Positions 55,101-64,000 of a stretch of 64,000 bases of DNA are shown here, piece after piece. The translations under genes were made by a program, and so were the position numbers. The first letter of the stretch is position 1. The number at the start of each line of letters is the position of its first letter. The notes below the pieces were generated by a model. It made no database searches and had not been told where the DNA came from. It worked only from the letters and a program-made list of their open reading frames with translations. This DNA comes from Hyposmocoma kahamanoa. Taxonomy: Eukaryota > Arthropoda > Insecta > Lepidoptera > Cosmopterigidae. The stretch is from assembly GCF_003589595.1 (NCBI RefSeq), contig NW_020653772.1:939102-1003101 (forward strand), given 5' to 3'.

Positions 55101-58100
55101 CATAACCCCGGCTCTGCCCCCGCGGGGCCGGGGTATCTGTAAGCAGATTCCCTCGGAATATAAAAAAAAAAAAAAAAAAGGGAAGCATTGGCACCTTGCC
55201 TATTTCAACCGCCAAGCGGTAACGTAAGTATTATTACGTTCCGGTTTTAAAGGGAAAGGGTGAAATTTCAGGCACATGGGACTTACCAACTTATGCCTCG
55301 AAGTAGCGGGGGTAGCGGCAGTGCCCCTCAGATTTTTACGATTTAAAGCTCTGAGCGGCACTCCAACTGTTATGGACAGGCGTGTCGCTTACCACCAGGC
55401 GCACGACTTGTTCGTCGTATTATTAAAAATGCTGGAGGCGCTATATTTTTAAGGATACTGTCTCGTAGTTTTAATTCGCCGTTTGGATAAAATGTAAAAT
55501 TGGATCCCCGTGGCAAGGTGCCTAAGATTCTGGCAGCGTTCCCCATTTGTAGTGCTAGATGTTGTGTTGAGGTAGCTGCCGGCCCTTGGGTTTCCTAGTT
55601 AGTCTATTAATTTTATTCTTGTAATTTAGTTTCTAATAGGTATTTACATTTTTATTGTACAAATGTATTTTAACTTATAGTCTGATAAAAAGATTTTTTT
55701 ACTTATAAAAAATTGTAAAACAAAGGTTTTTGATTATTTGATCCGACGTCGACAAGCGCCCTATGGAGACTGACGGGGCGACAGGCGTGGCGTGTTGTCA
55801 AACCGCGCTGGGCATATTGAAAATTTTGGGATAAATATGAATTTTATAACTACAGGGCTTCAGAAAAAAAACAAAGTTTAGCAGGTTCTCTGTAGTACTT
55901 AAGAGTTGATATTACCTCAGCTCAATTCAAATGTTTCCCGTATTACTTAATACGGTTCATTTAGCTTGAGTCGAGCGGCCGGGACACTGGCATTATTTCA
56001 GAATTGTTTTATTTTACAAACGAAATTAAGGCCATTTCGTCTGGGACATTGCAATTACGCGTAACTAGCATTAGATTATGAGTTTCCATTTCGGTAATTT
56101 AGTGGCCAAACCAGATCCGATAAATTTCGTGGTAACCAAACTAGCGTAATTTACGGACAACATAAACTAACGCAGAATGTACAAAAAAGAAACTCGTGCT
56201 CATTGAAATAACAAAGTAATAACGTTAAATCCCTGTAAAATTCGGTTTACTGCAGATACGCGCTTTTTACCAGTGCTACGTCGGGGATAGTGCAATTACG
56301 CGTAATTGCACTATCCCCGACGATTTGAAGAAAAGTATATCTTATATATCACTATTATTACTATTGACTAACGAGTTGCGGATACCAGCCCGTTGCACCA
56401 AGTACCAAGTACCAAGTACTATTGACTATCCCACACTGTTTAAAATTATCAACTTTGAAATAGATGTCTTAAGTGGGATAAAGGATATTGGGTCTTAAGC
56501 CACGCCTCGTTTAAGATTGGCAGTAAACGTACCCAAGTAACTTTTTCTCTGCTATGTACCGCTAACAATGTATCATGTAATAATCCTATTTTTCGCATGT
56601 TTAGAGCTCAACAACTTTTCTAAATTCGTATACGTTTCTATTTAGTTAAGTTGATATAAAAAAAATCATTGGTATATTGTAAAATACCTATTGATACAAT
56701 ACTTGCACTGGTATTCGGAATCAACCATAGGCATTCGAGACTCTTAGAGAGAAATATGTCCATATAAAAATTATGTGCAAAGTTAGATATGGCATCATTG
56801 ACTTACAAATAAATGGACGACGGGTCTAATACAAAAACCACGAAAAAAATGCCCCAAGTCAACCTATTTAAACGTAGTGACACGTGAATTTAAATTGTAA
56901 TGTCATCGCAGTACTGTCTAATTTTGCTTGCTTCGCTGTCAGTCGAACAAACGAAGACTAAAGCGTGAATGACGCTCTGTATACGATTTTAACGCACTAT
57001 AAGTTCGGACACTTTTTAGCGCGGACCCGACGTCCATATAATTGTAAGTCAATGTATGGCATTCATAAATAATTCATTTTAGACTTTATTTATAATCGGA
57101 TAAAGTACATCGTATCGTGTAACACATTAGCAAATTCTTTAGACAATGTATCATATATTTTTTTGCAAGAAATAGTAAATACTTAAACCATTTCTTCTCC
57201 TTCGATGACGTACTTCCACAGACGAGATATTTCACAAGAAGCTCTACAGCAACTAACCAAAATAAATAAATGAAACAAGAAAATAACTTAAATACCGTTT
57301 TATTTAGAAAGCTTCGTATCTTTTTCTACAATATGTTTATCAAGCTTTTGTATTTCAGTGGTAACAGTATTCTCCACCAACAATTGTTTTTTGAACAAAT
57401 GCAGGTGCCTTGTCGAAATATCCTCTTGTACAGAGATCATTTGTAGTTTCAAATCGTTATTGGGACCTTTTGTATAGATTGTTTCTTGTTTTGTTATTTT
57501 TATAATCGGAGTTAGTTGGTCTTCTTCCATTATGAGAATGCCCGTCTGTAATGTAAATTATTAACAATTTTTATCACGTTATCGAAGTAATTCTGCACCT
57601 TTGATTATCTTATACTTTATTTATTTTATATCTACACTGCGTTAAATATTTTTACATAATTTATTATGCAAAAGTTGAAATACACTGGTAAGGTACAATA
57701 AAAGTTTAAATACTAGAAAGTATTTAAGTTTTTACTAGGATTAGATTATATGAATAAAATTGGGTCCCGCGGCAAGGTGCCCAAGATGCTGGCAGCGTTC
57801 TCCCTTTTTATGGCTACGTTAACGCGTTGGGCAAGGTAGCTGCCGGCGCTTGGGTTTTCCAGACAGTCTATCAAATTTTTTAATAAAATTTTGTACTGAT
57901 GAAGGACACCGGGACCCCACGGGTCAAGGGTTTCGACTCCAAAGGCTGTAAATAGGTGATCGGAGCCGTGGTCCTCGTAAATTTACTTTTTATTCTTTCC
58001 GCCTGCTGATCTTTCTTGCTGGTGTGCTGGAGATGACATGAGGCAAGTGTGTCGGCACACGCGGCGTCCCACACTAGTTCCCAGCTCATACTCCCAGTCC

Positions 58101-58853
58101 CAGAGAGTCGTTCCGTCCAGGCGTTTGCCATCTGTTCACGACATGCGGCTTGGCTCGAGTATAGCGGGCACGTTAACTGTGGCTAGGCCCGGCCCGAATT
58201 CGAAACACTTGAGGGGTGTCGTCAATTGTTTCACCTCAAATCGTCCAGTTAACTTGAGCTTTGCTTACAGATTTTTTTTTGGAATATACGGAGACGTACA
58301 CAAAGGTCAGTTGTTAGCGCTATACTGTTTCAGTGCACACGAGAGTTAACATTTGTAAGTGATGTATCACCGATGGGTTACCAAGCCGTTATTTCGTCTC
58401 TATTTCAGGTTATATACTAGATGTAATTAGGCATTTGTAATCAATGTTAGGGTCAAATGCAATAAGTTAAATAAAAAACAAGCGACGATAGAACTCAATG
58501 TCTTTTCTAAATATATAAAACTCGTTTCGCTCGTGGTTCAATCTCTGCTTCCTTCGCTTGCTCTGGTTTCAATTCAAGCACTCGCGTCATACAACAACTT
58601 TCCACTTGCATAACAAATAACTATTAATATAGTTATTTACTATTACAATGCTTAAAATATTTTAAATATATCTTAATTTTATTAATATAAAGTCCTTTTT
58701 GTTACTAACCTCCTCATCTTTGTCAATAACACCATCCTCTTGCCTTTCGACGCTCAAATTGGGCTCTCTTAATTCCTGTTTTTCTGGTACTCCGGATTCG
58801 AGTCCTGGTGGAGCCTGGTACTCAAATTTCACCTTGTACTCTTCTTCGGACAT
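48555..58853 (-). CDS. Large scaffold-like protein, modular and disordered
   Basis: Exons 58853-58710, 53727-53482, 53145-50857 and 49187-48555 all join in phase 0 and give 1104 codons, with no stop yet. The sequence is highly charged and low in hydrophobic residues. Recurring short modules are visible: basic patches (GKSRIPRSRFK, RRSSIPKLQKSK, KRKSLHDIKLPKK, RQSSHDIRELRKPK) and exon ends reading SKIAMFE and EKIALFE. The big exon contains a ~110-residue internal duplication. This looks like a cytoskeletal or adhesion scaffold with short linear motifs, but I do not recognise the family. The reading continues in phase 0 past 48555, and the next exon could be the reductase exon at 40188. A short isoform may use the terminal exon at 57545-57300. 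Confidence 0.7.
49500..49690 (+). pseudogene. LINE C-terminal relic inside the scaffold intron
   Basis: ACTAGCGAACGAGCTGTCGG and CCGCCAAAGAATAAGTTCAG match 44190-44290; frame-broken. Confidence 0.45.
49691..50706. other. Scaffold intron, mostly unassigned
   Basis: 50080-50170 (GATGTGGACC, TCTGGGTCCTGGCCACT) resembles part of 62090-62160. Otherwise nothing recognised. Confidence 0.3.
50857..53145 (-). CDS. Scaffold gene large exon (763 codons)
   Basis: Acceptor TGATTTGCAG, donor GAG|GTAAGT, 2289 nt fully open. Acidic, Asn/Asp/Glu-rich, with basic phospho-site-like motifs (RRSS, RRFSL, KRKSLHDI). Two copies of a ~110-residue unit lie at about 51873-51553 and 51351-51022, both containing IIDFSNELK and YSK-HQ. 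Ends SKIAMFE. Confidence 0.85.
53482..53727 (-). CDS. Scaffold gene exon, first long-form-specific
   Basis: Acceptor ACCCATTACAG, donor GAA|GTAACA, 82 codons. ENPLYSEVWSEV and a DTVSLDD segment, then a basic helix (FKTAAEKVKQQKLDNEERKK). Confidence 0.75.
53885..54060 (+). mobile_element. SINE-like family C, rearranged
   Basis: TCTTTGTATTAATAATTATA occurs twice, around GACGTCGGTTCGAATCC. It contains the empty target (AACAAACTAGTCGAGTAAT) for the TA-flanked MITE. Confidence 0.6.
54090..54562 (-). mobile_element. SINE-like family A tail fragment hosting a hAT-type element
   Basis: AATAAATAATAAAC...CGCGCACAC before and GCGCACACACACTCATAGC after the insert rejoin to a family A tail. Confidence 0.55.
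54138..54529. mobile_element. hAT-type element, termini TAGGAATG
   Basis: TAGGAATGAGCG to CCATTCCTA, 392 bp, perfect 8-bp duplication GCGCACAC. The AT-rich interior repeats ATATAGTTTCGAAA-like blocks. Confidence 0.75.
54980..55430 (+). mobile_element. SINE-like family B, split by a poly(A) insertion
   Basis: CTCCTTGTGAAGAGTTCGTCC before, GGAAGCATTGGCACC onward after, then the normal body and TTGTTCGTCGTATTATT end. Confidence 0.7.
55022..55179 (+). mobile_element. GC-rich retrotransposed insert with poly(A)
   Basis: About 158 bp, GC-rich (GCCCCCGCGGGGCCGGGGTA), ending GGAATAT then 17 A. Looks like a 5'-truncated LINE or a SINE tail; family unknown. Confidence 0.6.
55495..55605 (+). mobile_element. 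LINE 3' fragment
   Basis: GGCAAGGTGCCTAAGATTCT, GGTAGCTGCCGGCCCTTGGG; repeated at 57755-57875. Confidence 0.45.
56030..56322. mobile_element. Inverted-end element closing in a palindrome
   Basis: TCGTCTGGGACATTGCAATTA at 56037-56058 is a diverged copy of each arm of the palindrome at 56279-56322. Confidence 0.4.
56279..56322. repeat. 44-bp perfect palindrome
   Basis: Two 22-base arms with no spacer; the arm starts CGTCGGGGATAGTGC and the centre is ATTACG|CGTAAT. Confidence 0.95.
56796..57054 (-). mobile_element. hAT-type MITE family 1, slightly deleted, reversed
   Basis: 259 bp, 8-bp duplication TATGGCAT on both sides, inside the first scaffold-gene intron. Confidence 0.8.
57300..57545 (-). 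CDS. Alternative terminal exon (short isoform, 129 residues)
   Basis: Acceptor TTTACATTACAG, phase 0, 81 residues then TAA. Immediately after, AAATAAAAC overlaps the stop and can serve as a polyadenylation signal. The product is helical (ISVQEDISTRHLHLFKKQLL, then TEIQKLDKHIVEKDTKLSK), coiled-coil-like. Joined to the exon at 58853-58710 it gives a 129-residue protein. It may instead be an independent small gene with the long protein starting elsewhere. Confidence 0.65.
   Translation of the reverse strand, partial: TGILIMEEDQLTPIIKITKQETIYTKGPNNDLKLQMISVQEDISTRHLHLFKKQLLVENTVTTEIQKLDKHIVEKDTKLSK
57755..57875 (+). mobile_element. LINE 3' fragment, second copy
   Basis: GGCAAGGTGCCCAAGATGCT, AGGTAGCTGCCGGCGCTTGG. 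Confidence 0.45.
58180..58423 (+). mobile_element. hAT-type MITE family 2, 5'-truncated
   Basis: From CCCGAATTCGAAACA to GGTTATATACTAGATG; the left half is missing. Confidence 0.65.
58710..58853 (-). CDS. Scaffold gene first coding exon
   Basis: Acceptor ATTTTTTTAG, ATG ten bases later (TATCATAATGTCC), 48 codons (MSEEEYKVKFEYQAPPGL onward), donor GAG|GTTAGT in phase 0. An acceptor upstream means a 5' UTR exon exists; a candidate is at about 60050-60120. Confidence 0.75.
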
Positions 58854-58999
58854 TATGATACTAAAAAAATAATGAACTTGGATCTTAAAAACATTTCCTT
58901 TTTTTGTATAAATGACGAGACGAACTAGATTTACGCCTGGTCTATCAATTCACTAAATCATCAATTCAATAAAAAATTAATTAATACAGTGAATTGCGA

Positions 59000-59295
59000 C
59001 ATCTCTCGCCAGGACTGGTAGCTGTAAAGGCACTAACTGGGTGATAAATCTGTCATAGATTTCTCATAGATGGCGCTACGACTAAAAAGTCGTTCAAAGA
59101 CCAAGTACAAAGATACGATCCAAGCACATAGAAAAATTCGTGAAGTCCGTTGGTTCGTTCCGTGGCTTAGTTGGTATAGCGTCTGGCACGGTATGCAAGA
59201 AGACGTCGTCGGTTCGAATCCGACCGGATCGAAGGAATTTTTTCTGAGAGTTTTTACTGAGTGTTCGATCTTTGTATTAATAATTAACTACTCGC
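59000..59295 (+). mobile_element. SINE-like family C, most complete copy
   Basis: CGACATCTCTCGCCAGGACT, CATAGATGGCGCTACGAC, CCGTGGCTTAGTTGGTATAG, GGTTCGAATCC, TCTTTGTATTAATAATTA. Confidence 0.7.
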
Positions 59296-59584
59296 TAAAA
59301 TTATTACGAAATATGTACTAGCAAATGACGTATAGTGTTGTCCTTGTGAATTCACACAGAGTACATGGAAATAAGTCGTTCTGTCTGCAACATCATTTAA
59401 GACTTGCAAAGCTCGTGTGAGCGGAGCCTTCTGGCTTAGATTAGTCCTAACCTAACCTGTTTGATAGATCAGGAAAAACAGTAATTCCCGCTTCTCCTGT
59501 GATTCGCTTTAAAGGGTTTTACTATTAAGTATTGTATTAAGTATCGTGTTTTAAATAAATAAATCAAAAACAAAAACAATTTTG

Positions 59585-59985
59585 TTATTCTCATTTACTT
59601 GCTATTGGAATGCGGCGACGTGATCCCAAAAATTTATTTATAACTATACATCTACCCTTACAGCTATGCATAGCCAATGTGATAGAGTACAACTCAAGTG
59701 ACTTATAAGCTACTAACTAAGAAAAATGTAATATGTACTATGTATATACATGTAGGTGCTAACCATAAATTCTATCAATTATCCTATATTTACAAATTAT
59801 ATTATATTTGAACATAACAAACAATAAAAAGAGTCATTCCTGTGAATTCACACAGTGTACATGAAAACAAATCAATTCTGTCCGCCACCTCGTTTAATAA
59901 AATAGCGAATAAAATAGCGAATGTCATCCAATAGTCATACTACGACTATATGGACGCCTGGTTCGAGATGTAGAACATGGCCCAC
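59585..59985 (+). pseudogene. Relic of aldo-keto reductase exon D with its intron edge
   Basis: Plus-strand TTCTCATTTACTTGCTATT then GGCGACGTGATCCC at 59590-59625 matches the intron end and start of exon D. After about 280 unrelated bases, 59909-59985 continues with AATAGCGAATGTCATCCAAT and TATGGACGCCTGGTTCG. In-frame TAG codons replace Tyr and Glu codons. Intron sequence is included, so this is a DNA duplication, not a retrocopy. Orientation is opposite to the real gene. Confidence 0.75.
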
Positions 59986-60049
59986 CGTTCTTCATTTTCC
60001 ACTTTCCCTTTGTTATAAATAATAAAAATAATATAATTAAATAACTCAC

Positions 60050-60120
60050 CTAACACTTGGAATAATGTACTTCAACAATCGGCTGTGTCCGACTTCCATT
60101 GAATATCATTATCTGGTTGA
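60050..60120 (-). other. Candidate 5' UTR exon of the scaffold gene
   Basis: Good donor GTTAG|GTGAGT on the minus strand at 60050, upstream of the first coding exon's acceptor. It contains only a short ATG-initiated frame ending at the donor. The start site is not determinable. Confidence 0.35.
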
Positions 60121-60264
60121 TAAAAATACTGATTATTTATTTATATCACATAATAATGTATTATATATGTATTATTGAAGATGTATATATATTTACAAAT
60201 GATAATAAGCAAGTCGATTTTTCAGTGCACTCATATACTAAAATCGTGAAACTTTACTAGCAGT

Positions 60265-61080
60265 AGAGGTCCTTGTGGAAGAGTTCGTCCAGGAAAGTAC
60301 TGCCACCTTATCTATTTCTGTCGCCAAGCAGTAATCTGAGCATTACTGCGTTCCGATTTTGAAGGGTAGGTGAAATTACAGGCACAAGGGACTTGTCAAC
60401 TTATGTCTCAGAGTGATTACGTTGATTGTTTGCAGTACCCCCCAGATCTTTGCGTTTTAAAGCTCTGAGTGGCACTGCGACTGTTATGGGCAGGCATCGA
60501 GTATATTATTATAAGCAGAAATGAGACGAAACGTTATTTAATTTGTTTGAAAACTATTCTGCCAAATAATTACTGTGACAACTGCGTTCCGATTGGCTAG
60601 CCCGAATTCGAAACAATTGACGGGTGTCGTCAATTGTTTCACTTCAAATCGACTAGTTTAACTTGAGCTTTAAACGAAAATGGCAAAATTACATATTTAA
60701 TATTTAATTACAGATGAAACGTGATGCTGTTTGTTTTGTAATTAGATGCTTCGCTGTTTTTCCCACACCACCGAATAGAACAGCCTTTGAATTGTTAGAG
60801 ATATTATCTTTATTACAATAAATACAAAATATTTTTGGAATATACGGGGACGTACACACAGGTCAGTTGTTGGCGCTGTACTATTTCAGTTTTGTAATTA
60901 GTGATTTCAGCGCAAATGAGAGTTGACATTTAAAAGTGATATAAGCCCCTTTGGCTGATGAGTTGCCAGAGATGGATGGCCGTTATTTTGCCTCAATTTC
61001 TGGTTATATACTCGATATGGACAGGCGTGCCACCAGGCGCACGACTTGTGCGTTCTGTCGCTTGGTATAATAAAAAAAGG
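60265..61080 (+). mobile_element. SINE-like family B, split by a family 2 MITE
   Basis: CCTTGTGGAAGAGTTCGTCC to CTGTTATGGGCAGG, then GACAGGCGTGCCACCAGGCG after the insert. Confidence 0.75.
60495..61017 (+). mobile_element. hAT-type MITE family 2, copy 4
   Basis: 523 bp, CATCGAGTATATTATT to ATATACTCGATA, flanked by TGGGCAGG and TGGACAGG (8 bp, one mismatch). Confidence 0.8.
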
Positions 61081-61104
61081 AAGTCCAAATATGTAAGCCT
61101 AAAA

Positions 61105-61390
61105 CATTGACTTACAAATAAATGGACGACGGGTCTAATACAAAAACCACGAAAAAAATGTCCCAAGTCAACCTATTTAAACGTAGTGACATGTAAAGGA
61201 ATATGAAAAAGCTAAAACGTTGAATTTAAATTGTAATGTCATCGCAGTACTGTCTAATTTTGCTTGCTTCGTTGTCAGTCGAACAAATGAAGACTAAAGC
61301 GTGAATGACGCTCTGTATACGATTTTAACGCCCTATAAGTTCGGACACTTTTTAGCGCGGACCCGACGTCCATATAATTGTAAGTCAATG
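61105..61390 (-). mobile_element. hAT-type MITE family 1, full copy, reversed
   Basis: 286 bp; flanks GCCTAAAA and GCCTAAGT are an imperfect 8-bp duplication. Confidence 0.8.
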
Positions 61391-61667
61391 GCCTAAGTAT
61401 AAAATTTAAACATATTGTTTTTTTACATGATATGTATTCGAAAATAAATTGACTCATTTTTAAAAATGGTACTTGATAATTCTAATCAGAATTGATATTA
61501 TCATAGTCGGTATATTCCAATTTTATATCTCGGATGTTTAGCGACGATTTAGTGAATTAGCAAGTTTGCGCTCTATATCCGTTTCGTATTCGACAGAAAA
61601 CTCGGAGAGAAAAGTGTCGCTTGAGCACCATTCGACGATTCGACTCCGAGAAAATACAAATATCGCT

Positions 61668-62125
61668 TGTACACTTGTGACGATGTGACCTCCTTACATT
61701 GTCATACCATCTTTTTTTTCCACCTTTTGATTTGTAAATCCAAGATGGCAGACACGATTTTTCAAAAAATGCTATATGGGTATCTTTTTCCAGGTATTTG
61801 GGGATGCTCAATACGAATATGGCACTCATTTCTAAATCCAAGATGGCGGGCACAATTTTTCGAATAATTGCAAGTTGGGTATCGTTTGCGAGATATTTGG
61901 GGATGTTCAATACGAATATGGCACTCATTTCTAAATCCAAGATGGCAGACACGACAGTTCAAACAAAAGCAATATTCGTAATGAGCACCCCCAAATATCT
62001 CGAAAATGATACCCATATAGCATTTTTTTGAAAAATCGTGTCTGCCATCTTGGATTTACAAATAAGTGCTATGTTATATGTACACTTGTGACGATGTGAC
62101 CTCCTTACATTGTCATACCACCTTT
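61668..62125. repeat. Direct-repeat-flanked block of tandem and inverted units
   Basis: CACTTGTGACGATGTGACCT and following bases occur at about 61670 and 62085. Between them, AAATCCAAGATGGC recurs at about 61737, 61829 and 61933 on plus and once inverted at about 62048. Confidence 0.75.
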
Positions 62126-62702
62126 TTACCTTCGCCTTTTCTCCGGGTCCTGGCCACTCGTTTTTAAATTTTGAATCGTTCTTCCCTTTGCCTCGCCATT
62201 CTGATTTTGTTTCGTTCCATCGCCACTCCCGGCTCGATCGCCGAAGTGAGCAGTCGACTGCTCTTCAATTTTTGATCCGTTTACCAGTTACCAAAAATCT
62301 CTTACGCGATAAACATTTAAAAGGACACAAATATAAAGTAAAACTGGATATAAAATAAAATCGGATTTATTTCCACTATTTCTTCTTCCTTTTGAATTTT
62401 GAACCATTAAACTGGCTAAGCAAGATGTGTGAAAGCTGCGGAGGTTACTACACTCTCTAGGCTACATTAAAATCTACAGGTCATGCTTAAGCAGTGTGTG
62501 CCACGCTTTTCACACTTAGAGATAAAATGATCCCTGTGTTATTTCGGACCGTCGTTTCCCGAATTCGGAACGAATATAAATCGGAACGTGCTTACACTAT
62601 GTAACAAATTTTCGAAAAGGTTGTTTCTGATTTGACAGTATTGGTTTCTGTTGAAACGAGCAGCTTGCTTTGCTTGCCTTTGTGGGTGGTGTTAATAGTA
62701 TT

Positions 62703-63375
62703 TACATAAATGATTATCACTAATATCAGGTTTCTTACCACGGTATGACTTCTTTTTATTTTCCCGATATTTCGGAACGGTTGCTCTCCCACAACTGCAG
62801 TTCACTTTTGTGGGAGCTCGTATATCGGTCGGGCTAAACGAACAATTGTCGATAGTTTGAAGGGACACATCCGAGCAGTAAAAAACAATGATGCACAGAA
62901 GTCGGCTATAGCACAATAACTCACACAGACTGACACTAACCACTGGATCGAGTTGCATAGCCCCCAAGTACTCTCGACAGAACGTCACTACATACCACGG
63001 TTGGAACGAGAAGCCATCGATATCACGAAGTACAAAACATTTTTAACCGTCATGATGGTTTTAAACTGTCCAGTGCATGGAATCCGGTCCTTAGTGCGTG
63101 CAGTCATAAAAACAAAAACACCTCGAGTTTAGTTTCGCGTGTGGATACAGTGAGTGTGGTTTGTGTGAAAAAAAGTGAGTGACAATGGTAACGCCACAAC
63201 AAATCGCGATGAAGGTAGTCGTCGACAGCGCAAGAGGGTAGACAGATATGTCTGCTCTTAAAGCTGTCATCTGCCGCCGTCTAGTCAACCCGTGACCATG
63301 GAGCGTGCAACCGTACCGAAATATCGGGAAAATAAAAAGAAGTCATACCGTGGTAAGAAACCTGATATTAGTGAA
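62703..63375. mobile_element. Penelope-like element with long inverted ends
   Basis: Left end ATCACTAATATCAGGTTTCT, ACCACGGTATGAC, CCCGATATTTCGG; the right end 63303-63375 is the complement. The right end also reads GTGACCATGGAGCGTGCAAC next to CCGAAATATCGGG, the same layout as the other Penelope-like ends here. Confidence 0.55.
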
Positions 63376-63379
63376 TAAC

Positions 63380-63946
63380 CAATAAAGTCTTAAAATCTAT
63401 ATAGTATTTACATAGCTACCTATTTAGTTGTATTTACATAATACGAATCTACATATTTCTAGGTTCTTTATCACCAATTTGTAGAATTTTGGTTGAATTA
63501 TACAATTGATTTAAAATGTATTTTCGTAGCAGTAGACCTCCTTCTGAAAGAATTCGTTCAGAGAAGTACTGTGCTTATTTCACAGTAATTGTTTAGGACG
63601 GACAACGAGAGCACAGGGCCAGGACCCCGATTCAGAACTCTTCGATATCTTAATCGAATCGTTCGGTTGGATATATATCGTTATCCAACAACGTTTACGG
63701 AGTTAGTCGGCGAACATAGATTACAAAAAAAAATTAAATTCTTTTATATACATTTTTAAGACTTTAAAAGCCTAAAATATAGAAATGCATTAGTCTCGCA
63801 TTAAAATAAATTAATAAAATTGAAAAAAAAACCAGATTTTATTTAAAATAATAACATATTTCCATATTACATTCTGGCTTTGCTAAACAATAGGACGTTC
63901 GGTAACTTTAATTCGATAATCGTACGGGTGTGACGTCATTTCGGTT
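63380..63946. other. Flank, nothing coding
   Basis: 63530-63575 is a short 5' piece of SINE family B (CTCCTTCTGAAAGAATTCG). The rest is AT-rich and unassigned. Confidence 0.35.
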
Positions 63947-64000
63947 CAAATTCAAATTCAAAATTCAAAATTCAAAATTCAAAATTCAAAATTCAAAATT
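63947..64000. repeat. ATTCAAAA microsatellite
   Basis: 8-base unit ATTCAAAA tandemly repeated to the window edge, about six units. Confidence 0.9.

Noticed and set aside
58038..58349. 103-codon plus-strand frame
   Set aside because: Crosses a LINE fragment and a truncated hAT-type MITE; no splice or domain support.
61557..61952. 131-codon frame with repeated ILDLEMSAIFVL
   Set aside because: It translates the tandem AAATCCAAGATGGC repeat block.
63947..64000. Telomeric repeat at the window end
   Set aside because: The unit is ATTCAAAA, not the insect TTAGG repeat; it is a simple microsatellite.

Overview
This is a eukaryotic, AT-rich, intron-rich and transposon-dense window, almost certainly from a moth or butterfly (Lepidoptera). 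The evidence is several abundant short-element families built on tRNA-like heads, many small TIR elements, Penelope-like and Jockey-type retroelement debris, and short exons separated by kilobase introns of repeats. I see no bacterial-type genes, rRNA, CRISPR array or functional tRNA gene. A 400-base assembly gap lies at 30472-30871.

Three coding units can be assembled from splice sites and reading phase. (1) Plus strand, 747-25196: a complete ten-exon gene for an 893-residue protein. It has a short coiled coil, a conserved-looking middle resembling the RWD-fold kinetochore proteins CENP-P/CENP-O, and a roughly 590-residue lysine/asparagine-rich tail carrying a 66-nt tandem repeat. (2) Minus strand, 40188-32743: four exons of an aldo-keto reductase with the catalytic Asp, Tyr, Lys and His all visible; the last ~100 residues are not found and may lie in the gap. 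(3) Minus strand, 58853-48555: four coding exons of a large, charged, low-complexity scaffold-like protein with repeated modules, plus an alternative terminal exon at 57545-57300 that would give a 129-residue isoform. Unit 3 ends in phase 0 on the same strand upstream of unit 2, whose first visible exon begins in phase 0 without its own obvious start. The two may therefore be one scaffold-reductase gene.

Region by region: 1-25.2 kb is the RWD-like gene, with introns full of nested elements (intron 1 holds a stack at least four deep). 25.2-32.7 kb is repeats and the gap. 32.7-40.2 kb is the reductase. 40.2-48.5 kb is repeats. 48.5-58.9 kb is the scaffold gene. 59-64 kb is upstream flank, with an inverted relic of one reductase exon together with its intron edge, and more repeats.

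The mobile elements form recognisable families. One is a ~286-bp hAT-type MITE with nine copies, most with clean 8-bp target duplications. A second hAT-type family is ~500 bp, and there are two further hAT-type elements. A TA-flanked MITE has two copies. Four SINE-like families are present. Nested insertions give relative ages. All protein identities come from reading motifs by eye; no database search was possible.
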